The position numbers were made by a program, and so were the translations under genes. Source: JAMXLO01 sp963832895 (GTDB lineage: Bacteria > Pseudomonadota > Alphaproteobacteria > Acetobacterales > Acetobacteraceae). Taken from it: a stretch of 64,000 nt of DNA. The DNA is taken from positions 1 to 64,000 of the forward strand of contig CAWHVQ010000023.1 in NCBI GenBank assembly GCA_963832895.1, read 5' to 3'. Shown here piece by piece: positions 34,887 through 44,291 of this stretch (the first letter of the stretch is position 1; every line of letters begins with the position of its first letter). The notes under the pieces are model-generated. The model saw only the letters and a list, made by a program, of their open reading frames with translations, was not told the origin of the DNA and searched no databases.

Positions 34887-35780
34887 ATGACCCCTCGCCT
34901 GCCGCCGCTCGCCGCGCTGCGTACCTTCGAGGTCGCCGCGCGCCACCAGAACTTTTCGCGCGCCGGCGCTGAACTCCATATCACTCACGGCGCCATCAGC
35001 CATCAGATAAAGGCGCTGGAGCGCGAACTCGGCGTGACGCTGTTTTATCGGCGCAGTCGCGGCGTGGAGCTCACCGAGCCGGGCCGCGCACTCGCCGCGA
35101 CGGTACGCGAAGGGCTGGACCGTATTGCGCGCGGCGTCGCGGAACTGCGTGCCCAGCCGCTGCGCGCGCTCACTGTGAGTGTGCTGCCGGCGTTCGCGAC
35201 GCATTGGCTGATCCCGCGGCTTGCCGACTTCAACCGGCGCCATCCCGACATCGACATCAATGTGCGCGCCGGCCAGGCTCTGGCAGATTTTTCGGCCGAG
35301 GATGTCGATCTTGCGGTCCGCTATGGCGGCGGGAAGTGGCCGGGCCTGATCGCAGTGCAGTTGGCTCATGAGGATGTGTTCCCGGTGTGCAGCCCGCGCT
35401 TCAATGGCGGTCGCCTGCCGAAGACGCTCGCCGACCTCGCGAAGGCGAGGCTGCTGCACACGCCGCTGCAGCCGTGGGACGAGTGGTTCCGCGCACTGGG
35501 CGTGAACGCGACGCCATCACGGCGAGGCATGACGTTCAGCGAGACCGACCTGCTGCTGCGCGCTGCGATCGACGGTCTCGGCGTCGCGCTGTCGCGGCGG
35601 ATTCTGGCGCAGCCGGAGCTGGACGCCGGGCGTCTGGTACGACCGGTGCGGCACAGTGTGCGCGCCGACCGTTCGTACTTCATCGTGTATCCCGAAGCTG
35701 TCGATCCGCCGCCGCGTCTGCTGATCTTTCGGGACTGGCTGCTGGCACAGGCGCGCTCCGTGTCCTTGCCAACAGCGTGA
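34887..35780 (+). CDS. LysR-family regulator, GcvA-like
   Basis: A 297-residue protein. The N-terminal helix-turn-helix (LPPLAALRTFEVAARHQNFS, then AGAELHITHGAISHQIKALE) and the GcvA-type effector domain (FATHWLIPRLADFNRRHPDI, then DVDLAVRYGGG) are clear. GcvA-like regulators respond to small metabolites. It is divergent from a PNPOx-MFS operon and upstream of a peptidase, both potential targets. Confidence 0.88.
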   Translation: MTPRLPPLAALRTFEVAARHQNFSRAGAELHITHGAISHQIKALERELGVTLFYRRSRGVELTEPGRALAATVREGLDRIARGVAELRAQPLRALTVSVLPAFATHWLIPRLADFNRRHPDIDINVRAGQALADFSAEDVDLAVRYGGGKWPGLIAVQLAHEDVFPVCSPRFNGGRLPKTLADLAKARLLHTPLQPWDEWFRALGVNATPSRRGMTFSETDLLLRAAIDGLGVALSRRILAQPELDAGRLVRPVRHSVRADRSYFIVYPEAVDPPPRLLIFRDWLLAQARSVSLPTA

Positions 35781-35791
35781 AAGGATTCGAT

Positions 35792-36859
35792 ATGCCCCGC
35801 GCCAGACTGCGTGACCTTGGCATCGTCACCGGCACCATGCCGCCGGGCCAGTGGAACGCCATCACCGATGTACCTGGTGTACGCGTTGGCTACACCACGC
35901 TGATCAGTGACACGCCATCGGTCGTGAGGACGGGCGTCACGGCGATCTGGCCGCGTGGGCAGGAGCTGTGGACCGATGCGGTGTTCGCCGGCATTCACTC
36001 ATTCAACGGCAATGGCGAGATGACCGGCTGGGCGTGGATCGCAGAACAGGGGTTGCTGGCGTCGCCGATCTGCATAACCAACACGCATTCGGTCGGTGTG
36101 GTGCGTGACGCGGTCTGCGCACTCGCGGTACGCGACAAGGTGCCGATGTCGTGGCTGCTGCCGGTCGTGGCGGAGACCTATGACGGCTGGCTCAGCGACG
36201 CGTCGAGTTTTCCAGTCACTGCCGAACATGCGATCGCCGCGCTGGACAGTGCGGTCGCGGGTCCGATCGCCGAGGGCAATGTCGGCGGCGGCACGGGGAT
36301 GATCTGCCACGAGTTCAAGGGCGGCACGGGCACTGCGTCCCGCGTGGCGAATACCGCAGGCGAGACCTTCATTGTCGGCGCGCTGGTGCAGGCTAACTAC
36401 GGCGCCCGCGAACTCCTGCGTGTCGATGGCGTGCGGGTCGGGCGAGAGATCGGTCCGGACATCGTGCCGTCGCATCGCGACACGCCACGCGACGCCGGTT
36501 CGATCATCGTGGTGTTGGCGACGGATGCGCCGCTGCTGCCGATCCAGTGCCAGCGCCTGGCGCGGCGAGCCACAACAGGCCTCGCCTGGGTTGGCGGCAT
36601 CGGCTTCAACGGCAGCGGCGACATTTTTCTTGCTTTCGCAACCGGCAACCATATCCGCCAGGGTGAGGCTATCAGCGACGTTCGGATGCTGTCGCCCGAC
36701 AACATGAACGCGCTGTTTCAGGCGGCGGCGGAGGCGACGGAAGAAGCCATACTCAACGCGCTCACCGGCGCCGAAACGATGACCGGTCTCGCCGGCCGCA
36801 CCGCACACGCACTGCCGCTCGATCTGCTGGTCGATGCGATGCGGAGCACTCGCCGGTAA
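35792..36859 (+). CDS. P1-family (DmpA-type) aminopeptidase
   Basis: The ATG at 35792 after AAAGGA gives 355 residues. GNVGGGTGMICHEFKGGTGT and FIVGALVQANYGARELLRVDG are DmpA signatures. The self-cleavage site is predicted at Gly236-Ser237 (DAG|SIIVVLATDAPL), so Ser237 would become the N-terminal nucleophile of the beta chain. DmpA releases D- and L-amino acids or beta-amino acids from peptides. It starts 11 bp after the LysR stop, so the two are probably cotranscribed. Confidence 0.9.
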   Translation: MPRARLRDLGIVTGTMPPGQWNAITDVPGVRVGYTTLISDTPSVVRTGVTAIWPRGQELWTDAVFAGIHSFNGNGEMTGWAWIAEQGLLASPICITNTHSVGVVRDAVCALAVRDKVPMSWLLPVVAETYDGWLSDASSFPVTAEHAIAALDSAVAGPIAEGNVGGGTGMICHEFKGGTGTASRVANTAGETFIVGALVQANYGARELLRVDGVRVGREIGPDIVPSHRDTPRDAGSIIVVLATDAPLLPIQCQRLARRATTGLAWVGGIGFNGSGDIFLAFATGNHIRQGEAISDVRMLSPDNMNALFQAAAEATEEAILNALTGAETMTGLAGRTAHALPLDLLVDAMRSTRR

Positions 36860-36946
36860 CGCTTCGGCGCTGACCGAAGCAATCAGGCCGGACATTCGCG
36901 GCGCTGTTGCCCACGTTCCCCGCATCACTCGCAGAAGGACGTGCAC

Positions 36947-38368
36947 GTGACGAACGCCAGCCCCACCTTCTGCGGCACGTCCGTGGCGATCTCGCCACCG
37001 CAGCGGATGGCAACGCCCGGTCTCTGGCCGGTCATTGCCGCCACGAGCTTCGGGTTTGCCGTGGTCCAGCTTGATGTCTCCATCGTCAATGTCGCGCTTG
37101 CACGGATCAGCGAGTCGCTTGGCGGTGGAGTCGCCGATCTGCAGTGGGTTATCAACTCCTATGCTGTCGCCTTCGCATCGCTGTTGCTTGCGGCGGGAGC
37201 GTTGGGTGATCGGATCGGCGCGCGGCGCGCCTACATTGCCGGTCTCACGGTATTCGCGATTGCATCGGTTGCCTGCGGCATCTCACCCGGCATTGGGGCG
37301 CTCATTGCGGCACGTGCGTTACAAGGCGTGGGTGCAGCATTGGTCGTCCCGTGTTCGCTCGCCTTGTTGACCCATGCATGCGGCGACAATTCTGCCGCAC
37401 GGGCTCACGCGATCAGCCTGTGGACCGCCGCCGGCAGCGTGACCCTGTCCGCCGGACCGCTGCTGGGTGGTTTGTTGGTCGATGCGCTGGGCTGGCGCAG
37501 CATCTTCCTGGTGAACATACCAATCGGTGCGGCCGGTATCTGGTGGACATGGCGCACGGTTGCCGAGACACCCCGCAGGAGCGGCGCGCTCGATCTGCCT
37601 GGGCAGGTACTGGCAATGCTGACATTGCTCGGTCTGACCGGTGCGATCATCGAGGCGGGGCATCGCGGCATGGATGCACCCCAGGTGATCGCCGGCTTCG
37701 TCGGCGCCCTGCTGTGTGGCGCAGGTTTCATGTTGCGAGAGGCGCACACGGCCGACCCGATTGTGCCGCTCGGCTTCTTCCGCAATTCGACATTCAGTGC
37801 CTCGACGCTGGTCGGTCTGGTGATCAACCTGACACTGTACGGCACGATCTTCCTGCTCGGACTCTACCTGCAGCAGACGCTCGGCTATTCGCCCACGATC
37901 GCCGGTTTTGCCTTCCTGCCGCTCCCGATCGTGCTGGGGATGGCCAATGTCGCCGCCGGTATAATCGGTTATCGGTTCGGTCTGCGCATACCAATGGCGC
38001 TGGGCCTGGTTATAGCCGGCATCGGTTACGGGCTGCTCGCGCGACTGAGCGCGACAACGCACTACGCGTCATTGCTTCCCGGCTTGGTGGTGATCCCGTT
38101 GGGCGTGGGGTTGTCAGTGCCGCTGATGACGTCGGCGCTGCTGGCCCCGGTGCCGCGATCCCGCTCCGGAGTCGCGTCCGGCGTGCTGAACACCGTACGC
38201 CAGGCCGGCGGAGGCATTGGCGTCGCTTTGTTCGGCGCTCTGATGGCAGGTGGCGGTGTCGCAGGCATTCGCAACGCGCTCATGCTGTCCGAGGCTCTGT
38301 TGGTCTGTGGCGCCGTCGCTGCCGTCGTCGGCATTCGGCATGCGGCCGGCAACTCCGGTAGCCGCTGA
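36947..38368 (+). CDS. DHA2-family MFS drug exporter
   Basis: The GTG at 36947 lies 7 bp after AAGGA and is preferred over the GTG at 36941, giving 473 residues. AATSFGFAVVQLDVSIVNVA, then DLQWVINSYAVAFASLLLAA and RALQGVGAALVVPCSLALL are EmrB/QacA-type motifs, with about 14 hydrophobic segments. It is a proton-driven exporter of unknown substrate. No membrane-fusion partner gene is next to it. Confidence 0.88.
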   Translation: MTNASPTFCGTSVAISPPQRMATPGLWPVIAATSFGFAVVQLDVSIVNVALARISESLGGGVADLQWVINSYAVAFASLLLAAGALGDRIGARRAYIAGLTVFAIASVACGISPGIGALIAARALQGVGAALVVPCSLALLTHACGDNSAARAHAISLWTAAGSVTLSAGPLLGGLLVDALGWRSIFLVNIPIGAAGIWWTWRTVAETPRRSGALDLPGQVLAMLTLLGLTGAIIEAGHRGMDAPQVIAGFVGALLCGAGFMLREAHTADPIVPLGFFRNSTFSASTLVGLVINLTLYGTIFLLGLYLQQTLGYSPTIAGFAFLPLPIVLGMANVAAGIIGYRFGLRIPMALGLVIAGIGYGLLARLSATTHYASLLPGLVVIPLGVGLSVPLMTSALLAPVPRSRSGVASGVLNTVRQAGGGIGVALFGALMAGGGVAGIRNALMLSEALLVCGAVAAVVGIRHAAGNSGSR

Positions 38369-38501
38369 TGATCCAGAGGCACGTCCGACCTCACGGGCTC
38401 GGCCGAGGCGGCGGATATCCCGCCCGGACCAGGGCAATACTGACCCTTTGCCCCCTCGCTCGCCGCGCGCTATCTGTAGCTCGCACTGCGCGAGGTATTG
38501 C

Positions 38502-38999
38502 ATGGCAGAGGACAAGGAGCAGCAACCGGAGAGTCTGCTCCCGTACGATGACTGGGTGGAGGCCGCGATGCGCCAGGTGGTGGCGCGTGCGTTGACCCAT
38601 GCCGCCGCCAACGGCCTGCCGGGTGAGCACCATTTTTATGTAACCTTCCGCACCGACTACCCCGGTGTGGTGATCCCACAGCGACTGCGCGCGCAGTACC
38701 CGCAGGAGATGACGATCGTCCTGCAGCACCAGTTCTGGGATCTGAAGATGGACGATGCGACCGGGCTGTTCAGCGTCGGCCTGTCGTTCGGCGGTGTACC
38801 GGCGGCGCTGGTGATTCCGCTCGGTTCAGTGACCGGCTTCGCTGATCCGTATGTGCGATTTGCCCTGCGGTTCAGGCCGATCCCGGTGGTCGATGCGGGC
38901 GCGGAGCCGGACGCCGAGCCAGCCAAAGTGGAGGGACCGGTCGAGACGCCGCAGGTGGTGAGCCTCGATGCATTCCGTCGCCGCCCACCAAAGGAATAG
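38502..38999 (+). CDS. sspB: SspB, ClpXP substrate adaptor (alpha-type)
   Basis: The ATG at 38502 gives 165 residues. YDDWVEAAMRQVVARALTHA, then HHFYVTFRTDYPGVVIPQRL and FWDLKMDDATGLFSVGLSF match alphaproteobacterial SspB. The C-terminal tail ends in VVSLDAFRRRPPKE, the ClpX-binding motif, after an acidic Pro/Glu linker. It delivers ssrA-tagged and other proteins to ClpXP. fumA follows 50 bp later. Confidence 0.9.
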   Translation: MAEDKEQQPESLLPYDDWVEAAMRQVVARALTHAAANGLPGEHHFYVTFRTDYPGVVIPQRLRAQYPQEMTIVLQHQFWDLKMDDATGLFSVGLSFGGVPAALVIPLGSVTGFADPYVRFALRFRPIPVVDAGAEPDAEPAKVEGPVETPQVVSLDAFRRRPPKE

Positions 39000-39049
39000 T
39001 TGCCCGCGCGCGGGAGATGTCAGCGTCGTCGAGCCGGAGAAAGCCTGAG

Positions 39050-40696
39050 ATGAATGCACCGATGCCGAGACCGTCCGGCTTCCTCTATTCGCCGATGTTT
39101 CCGCTGGGACCGGACCGCAGGGCGTGGAAGCAACTGCCGATCGACGGCGTGCGCACCACGACCTGCGACGGCCAGACAGTGCTGCGCGTCGCACCCGACG
39201 CACTGAGCGAACTTGCGTTCCAGGCATTCCGCGACGTGTCGCATCTGCTACGGCCGGGACATCTGGCATCGCTGCGGCGCATTCTTGAAGATCCTGAGGC
39301 GAGCGCGAACGATCGGTTCGTAGCGCTCGATCTGCTGAAGAACGCCAACATCGCTGCCGGCGGCGTGCTGCCGATGTGCCAGGACACCGGCACGGCGATC
39401 GTGTTCGGCAAGAAGGGCCAGCGCGTCTGGGTGGATGGCGACGAGGAGGAGGCGCTCAGCTGGGGCGTGCATCGCACCTACACCGAGACCAACCTGCGTT
39501 ATTCGCAGATGGCGCCGCTGTCGATGTTCGATGAGGTGAACACCGGCAACAACCTGCCGGTGCAGTTCGACATCATGGCGGCACCTGGCGAGCATCATGC
39601 CGATGAATTCCATCTGATGTTCGTTGCCAAGGGTGGCGGCAGCGCGAATAAGTCGTTCCTGTTCCAGGAGACGCGGGCAATTCTTTCGCCGGAACGGCTG
39701 CTGAAATTCCTCGACGGCAAGATGCGTTCACTTGGGACGTCGGCATGTCCGCCGTATCACCTGGCCGTCGTGATCGGCGGTACCAGCGCAGAGTTGACGC
39801 TGAAGACGGTGAAACTTGCGTCGTGTGGCTGGCTGGACACGCTGCCGACGGTCGGCAGCAAGGCGGGGCACGCAATTCGCGATCTGGAAATGGAAAAGCA
39901 GGTGCTGGAGCTGTCGCGTACTCTTGGCATTGGCGCGCAGTTCGGCGGCAAATACTTCTGTCACGATGTGCGGGTGATCCGCCTGCCGCGGCATGGCGCA
40001 TCGCTGCCGGTGGGAATTGGTGTTTCGTGTAGCGCCGATCGGCAGGTCCTGGCGAAGATAACGCCCGAAGGCGTGTTCCTGGAGCAGCTGGAGACCGACC
40101 CGGCGAAGTACCTGCCTGAGACGACGGACGAACACCTTGGCGATGATGCGGTCGCGGTGGACCTTAACCGGCCGATGGCGGAGATCAGGCGGCAGCTCTC
40201 GGCGCATCCGGTGAAGACGCGGCTGATGCTGACCGGCACGATGGTTGTGGCGCGCGACATCGCGCACGCGAAGCTTCAGGAGCGGCTGGATCGAGGCGAG
40301 GGCCTGCCCGAATACCTCAAGAACCATCCGGTGTATTACGCCGGCCCGGCCAAGACCCCGACCGGGTATGCGACCGGCAGCTTCGGCCCAACGACGGCGG
40401 GACGGATGGACAGCTACGTCGCGGCATTCCAGGCAGCCGGCGGTTCGCTGGTGATGCTGGCGAAGGGCAATCGTTCGAAGGCGGTGCGCGATGCGTGCAA
40501 GGCGAATGGTGGGTTCTATCTCGGGAGTGTCGGTGGTCCCGCTGCACGTCTCGCACAGGACTGCATCCGCAAGGTCGAGGTGCTGGAGTATCCCGAACTC
40601 GGCATGGAAGCGGTGTGGCGCATCGCGGTGGAAAACTTCCCCGCGTTCATCGTGATCGATGACAAGGGCAACGACTTCTACGACGGACTCGAATGA
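39050..40696 (+). CDS. fumA: Class I fumarate hydratase (iron-sulfur)
   Basis: The ATG at 39050 (GGAG upstream) gives 548 residues; an in-frame ATG at 39017 would add 11. The three cluster ligands expected from E. coli FumA fall at Cys110 (GGVLPMCQDTGTA), Cys233 (SACPPYH) and Cys327 (GVSCSAD). GGKYFCHDVRVIRLPRHGAS and the C-terminal YLGSVGGPAARLAQD are also conserved. It interconverts fumarate and malate in the TCA cycle. A remnant of a class II fumarase lies at about 45460-45770. It overlaps the VOC gene by 4 bp. Confidence 0.93.
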   Translation: MNAPMPRPSGFLYSPMFPLGPDRRAWKQLPIDGVRTTTCDGQTVLRVAPDALSELAFQAFRDVSHLLRPGHLASLRRILEDPEASANDRFVALDLLKNANIAAGGVLPMCQDTGTAIVFGKKGQRVWVDGDEEEALSWGVHRTYTETNLRYSQMAPLSMFDEVNTGNNLPVQFDIMAAPGEHHADEFHLMFVAKGGGSANKSFLFQETRAILSPERLLKFLDGKMRSLGTSACPPYHLAVVIGGTSAELTLKTVKLASCGWLDTLPTVGSKAGHAIRDLEMEKQVLELSRTLGIGAQFGGKYFCHDVRVIRLPRHGASLPVGIGVSCSADRQVLAKITPEGVFLEQLETDPAKYLPETTDEHLGDDAVAVDLNRPMAEIRRQLSAHPVKTRLMLTGTMVVARDIAHAKLQERLDRGEGLPEYLKNHPVYYAGPAKTPTGYATGSFGPTTAGRMDSYVAAFQAAGGSLVMLAKGNRSKAVRDACKANGGFYLGSVGGPAARLAQDCIRKVEVLEYPELGMEAVWRIAVENFPAFIVIDDKGNDFYDGLE

Positions 40697-41097
40697 TGAA
40701 ATTCACCATCGACCGAATTGACCACATCGTCCTGAACGTGAAGGACGTGGAGATCACCGTCGCCTGGTATATGCGCGTACTCGGCATGGAGCGGGAGGAG
40801 TTCGGCCCGCGCAACCGCACCGCGCTGAAGTTCGGCGGCCAGAAGATCAACGTTCGCCCGAGCGGCACCGATCAGGGAAGCTGGGTTACTGGCCCGAACG
40901 ACGCGCCTGGCTCCGGCGACCTCTGTTTCATCACCGCGGCACCGCCAGATGAGGTGGTCAGCCATCTGCACGACTGCGGCGTGGCGATTTTTGCTGGCCC
41001 TGCGGAGCGGGCCGGCGCGCTTGGTCCGATCTGCTCGGTATATTGCCGCGATCCGGACGGCAATCTGGTCGAGATCTCCTCCTACCTGGCAAGCTGA
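40693..41097 (+). CDS. VOC-family (glyoxalase-like) protein
   Basis: A 134-residue protein. IDRIDHIVLNVKDVEITVAW starts the fold, with a metal-site His, and SVYCRDPDGNLVEISSYL ends it with the metal-site Glu. The length equals a single two-module vicinal-oxygen-chelate domain. It overlaps fumA by 4 bp and the transporter gene by 1 bp, so it is part of the same transcript. Enzyme activity cannot be assigned. Confidence 0.83.
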   Translation: MMKFTIDRIDHIVLNVKDVEITVAWYMRVLGMEREEFGPRNRTALKFGGQKINVRPSGTDQGSWVTGPNDAPGSGDLCFITAAPPDEVVSHLHDCGVAIFAGPAERAGALGPICSVYCRDPDGNLVEISSYLAS

Positions 41098-41645
41098 TGG
41101 ATGGCGCCCTGAGGAGCCGCATCGGGCTTGCCGCATTTGCTTGTTTCCTGGCATCGATCCCGCTCGCCAACTGGATGATCCTGCATGTCGGCACGGTGTG
41201 CGTGCCGCAAGGTGCGTGCCTGGTGCCGGTCGCGCCGGGACTGCTGGCACCTTCGGGCGTGCTGACGGTCGGCGCGGCGCTGGTGCTGCGCGATGTGGTA
41301 CAGCGCTGCCTGGGCCTGACCTGGGGTTTGGCGGCGATCGCCGCCGGCACCATGCTGTCGGCATTGGTCGCGCCGGCGGCTTTGGTTATCGCGTCAGGCT
41401 CGGCGTTCGCGTTGAGCGAGTTGGTCGACTTCGCTGTCTATACACCGCTGCAGCGGCGACAGCTCACGCTGGCCGTGGTTGCTTCGTCCATCGGCGGATT
41501 GGTGGTGGACTCGGTGGTATTCCTGACGCTGGCCTTCGGCAGCCTGGAGTTCCTGGCCGGTCAGGTGGTGGGGAAGCTCTGGGCCGTGCTGATCGCCATC
41601 CCGCTGATGCGGCTGCTCCGCCGGGTTGCGCCGACGCCCGCCTGA
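41097..41645 (+). CDS. yhhQ: VUT/YhhQ-family queuosine-precursor transporter
   Basis: The start at 41097 overlaps the VOC stop (TGATG) and gives 182 residues with about 5-6 membrane segments. ASIPLANWMILHVGTVCVP, then APSGVLTVGAALVLRDVVQR and SELVDFAVYTPLQRR are the VUT/YhhQ motifs. YhhQ imports 7-cyano-7-deazaguanine (preQ0) and preQ1. Its place directly ahead of queA, tgt, queF and queG supports that role strongly. Confidence 0.88.
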   Translation: MDGALRSRIGLAAFACFLASIPLANWMILHVGTVCVPQGACLVPVAPGLLAPSGVLTVGAALVLRDVVQRCLGLTWGLAAIAAGTMLSALVAPAALVIASGSAFALSELVDFAVYTPLQRRQLTLAVVASSIGGLVVDSVVFLTLAFGSLEFLAGQVVGKLWAVLIAIPLMRLLRRVAPTPA

Positions 41646-42712
41646 TGCGGCTTGCTGATTTCGACTTCGACCTCCCGCCTGACCGGATCGCACAGCATCC
41701 TGCCCGCCCACGCGATGCCGCGCGTCTGCTGCACGTGGCGCGCGATGGCTTCGCGGATCGCATGGTGCGCGATCTGCCGATGCTGCTGCGGCCGGGCGAT
41801 GTGCTGGTGGCCAACGATACGCGGGTGATCCCGGCGCAGCTCACGGCGCGGCGTGGCGACGCGCGCGTCGGCATCACGCTTGATCAGCCGCGCGCGGACG
41901 GCACCTGGCACGCGCTGGCGCGCAATGCGCGACGTCTGCGCGTGGGCGATGAGCTGCGCTTCGATGGCGAGGCGGCTCTGCGTGCCACGGTGGAGGAACG
42001 CGCGGCGGACGGCGGCCTGGTGCTGTCGTTCAACCAGCATGAGGCCGCGTTCACCGCGGCACTGCGCCGGGCGGGAGCCCTCGCCTTGCCGCCTTACATC
42101 GCGCGGCCCAGCGGACCTCTGCCCGAGGACAGTGACGACTACCAGACGATCTTCGCGCAGCATGACGGCGCGGTGGCGGCACCGACGGCGGGATTGCATT
42201 TCACACCGGCGCTGCTCGAGGCGCTGGAGCGGCGTGGCGTGCTGCGAGTTACGGTGACGCTGCATGTCGGTGCCGGCACCTTCCTGCCGGTGCGCACCGA
42301 CGACATCGCCCAACACCAAATGCATGCCGAGCGCGGGGAGCTCACGCCGCAGGCAGCGGCCGCGATCAATGCCGCACAGCGCGTGGTCGCGGTGGGCACG
42401 ACCAGCCTGCGCCTGCTGGAAAGCGCCGCGTCGGAGGATGGATGCGTCCGGCCGTTCCGTGGCGACACCACACTGTTCATCCTGCCGGGGTACCGATTCC
42501 GTGCGGTCGATCTGCTGCTGACCAACTTCCACCTGCCGCGCTCGACGCTGTTCATGCTGGTCTGTGCGTTTGCCGGAGCGGAACGGATGCGTGGGGCGTA
42601 CGGGCATGCAATCGAGGCTGGGTATCGGTTCTATTCCTATGGCGATGCGTGCCTGCTGGAGGCGGCGAAGGAGGGGGTGGAGCGATGGTCCGCCGCCCCC
42701 GGGTCGGCGTGA
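41645..42712 (+). CDS. queA: S-adenosylmethionine:tRNA ribosyltransferase-isomerase QueA
   Basis: The start at 41645 overlaps the previous stop (TGATG) and gives 355 residues, normal for QueA. MRLADFDFDLPPDRIAQHPA, then APTAGLHFTPALLEAL and THVGAGTFLPVR-type LHVGAGTFLPV are diagnostic, as is LLLTNFHLPRSTLFMLVCAF. It transfers the ribosyl part of SAM to preQ1 at tRNA position 34, forming epoxyqueuosine. It overlaps tgt by 1 bp. Confidence 0.97.
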   Translation: MRLADFDFDLPPDRIAQHPARPRDAARLLHVARDGFADRMVRDLPMLLRPGDVLVANDTRVIPAQLTARRGDARVGITLDQPRADGTWHALARNARRLRVGDELRFDGEAALRATVEERAADGGLVLSFNQHEAAFTAALRRAGALALPPYIARPSGPLPEDSDDYQTIFAQHDGAVAAPTAGLHFTPALLEALERRGVLRVTVTLHVGAGTFLPVRTDDIAQHQMHAERGELTPQAAAAINAAQRVVAVGTTSLRLLESAASEDGCVRPFRGDTTLFILPGYRFRAVDLLLTNFHLPRSTLFMLVCAFAGAERMRGAYGHAIEAGYRFYSYGDACLLEAAKEGVERWSAAPGSA

Positions 42713-43830
42713 TGGCGTTTGCTTTCCGCGTCACTGCCACAGACGGTGCCGCGCGGGCCGGCGTGGTGAGTACCGCGCATGGCGATGTGCCGACACCTGC
42801 CTTCATGCCGGTTGGCACCGCCGGCACGGTGAAGGCGATGACGCCGGATGCCGTGCGCGCGACCGGCACCGCCATTGTGTTGGGCAATACCTATCACCTG
42901 ATGCTGCGGCCTGGCGCAGAGCGCATCGCCAATTTCGGCGGTCTTCACCGCTTCATGGACTGGCCTGGACCGATCCTGACGGATTCCGGTGGCTTTCAGG
43001 TCATGTCGCTGGCCAAGCTGCGCAAGCTCGACGCAGACGGTGTCACCTTCCAGTCGCATCTCGACGGCTCGACCCACCGCCTGACGCCGGCACGCTCGGT
43101 TGAGATCCAGCATTTGTTGGATGCCACCATCACCATGGTGCTCGACGAATGCACGCCGTTCCCAGCCACGCCGGACGAAGCGCGTGCGTCAATGCAATTG
43201 TCAATGCGCTGGGCGGAGCGCTCGCGCGCCGCGTTTCGGCAGCGCGATGGCTACGGCCTGTTCGGCATCGTTCAGGGCAGCGTCTATCCCGACCTCCGCG
43301 AAGCGTCCGCGCGCGCGCTGCTGCGAATTGGCTTCGACGGCTACGCGATTGGCGGACTGGCGATAGGCGAAGGTCAGGCCACCACCTTCGGCGTGCTCGA
43401 AGCCACCGCGCCACACCTGCCCGCGGACGCGCCGCGCTATCTGATGGGCGTGGGAACCCCGGACGACCTGATCGGCGCGGTGCAGCGCGGCATCGACATG
43501 TTCGACTGCGTCATCCCCACGCGCGCCGGCCGCACCGCACGCGCCTACACCACGGACGGCGTGTTCAACCTGCGGAATGCGCGCTTCGCCGACGATGCCG
43601 CGCCGCTGGACCCGGCGTGCGCGTGCCCCGGCTGCACGCGCCACAGCCGCGCTTATCTGCACCATCTGTTCAAGGCGGAAGAAATGCTCGGACCGATGCT
43701 GCTCACGTGGCATAACATACAGTATTATCAGGACCTGATGCGCGGCCTGCGTACCGCCATCACCGAACGCCGGCTGGCTGCGTTCGCGGCTGCCGTGCGT
43801 GCCGGGTGGGCGCAAGAGGAACCGCCATGA
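42712..43830 (+). CDS. tgt: tRNA-guanine transglycosylase
   Basis: A 372-residue protein of normal length. GNTYHLMLRPG, TDSGGFQVMSL with the general acid/base Asp, DMFDCVIPTR with the nucleophilic Asp, and the zinc motif CACPGCTRHSRAYLHHLF are all present. It exchanges guanine 34 for preQ1 in GUN-anticodon tRNAs. Start and stop codons overlap queA (1 bp) and queF (4 bp). Confidence 0.97.
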   Translation: MAFAFRVTATDGAARAGVVSTAHGDVPTPAFMPVGTAGTVKAMTPDAVRATGTAIVLGNTYHLMLRPGAERIANFGGLHRFMDWPGPILTDSGGFQVMSLAKLRKLDADGVTFQSHLDGSTHRLTPARSVEIQHLLDATITMVLDECTPFPATPDEARASMQLSMRWAERSRAAFRQRDGYGLFGIVQGSVYPDLREASARALLRIGFDGYAIGGLAIGEGQATTFGVLEATAPHLPADAPRYLMGVGTPDDLIGAVQRGIDMFDCVIPTRAGRTARAYTTDGVFNLRNARFADDAAPLDPACACPGCTRHSRAYLHHLFKAEEMLGPMLLTWHNIQYYQDLMRGLRTAITERRLAAFAAAVRAGWAQEEPP

Positions 43831-44291
43831 CCGACGAGAACTATGCCGGCCTGACGCAGCTCGGCCATCACGTCGAGCAGCCGGCCAGTCCTGAGGCGGC
43901 GGAACTCGAGCGCGTAGCGAACCCGGCGCGCGACAGGCATTATGTCGTGCGTTTCACCTGCCCGGAATTCACCTCGCTCTGTCCGATCACCGGGCAGCCG
44001 GACTTCGCCCATATCGTCATCGACTACATCCCGCGCGACTGGATCGTGGAGAGCAAGTCGCTGAAGCTGTACCTCACGGCGTTCCGCAACCACGGTGCAT
44101 TCCACGAGGCCTGCACCATGGGGATCGCGGCACGGCTGATGTCACTCCTCGATCCGGTGTGGCTGCGCATCGGTGGCTACTGGTATCCGCGCGGCGGCAT
44201 CCCGATCGATGTATTCTGGCAGACCGGTGCGCCGCCGGAGGGCACATGGATTCCGCCGCAGGAGGTAGCGCCCTATCGGGGGCGGGGTTGA
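43827..44291 (+). CDS. queF: NADPH-dependent preQ0 reductase QueF
   Basis: A 154-residue single-module (YkvM-type) QueF. FTCPEFTSLCPITGQPDFA contains the catalytic Cys52 and Asp59, ESKSLKLYLTAFRNHGAFHE (75-94) the NADPH- and substrate-binding segment. It reduces preQ0 to preQ1, the substrate of Tgt. With YhhQ it would allow Q synthesis from imported preQ0. It overlaps tgt (ATGA) and the queG start (TTGA). Confidence 0.96.
   Translation: MTDENYAGLTQLGHHVEQPASPEAAELERVANPARDRHYVVRFTCPEFTSLCPITGQPDFAHIVIDYIPRDWIVESKSLKLYLTAFRNHGAFHEACTMGIAARLMSLLDPVWLRIGGYWYPRGGIPIDVFWQTGAPPEGTWIPPQEVAPYRGRG

Noticed and set aside
40550..41100. preQ1 riboswitch ahead of the queuosine operon
   Set aside because: The genes overlap without a leader, and no preQ1-type aptamer sequence was recognised.
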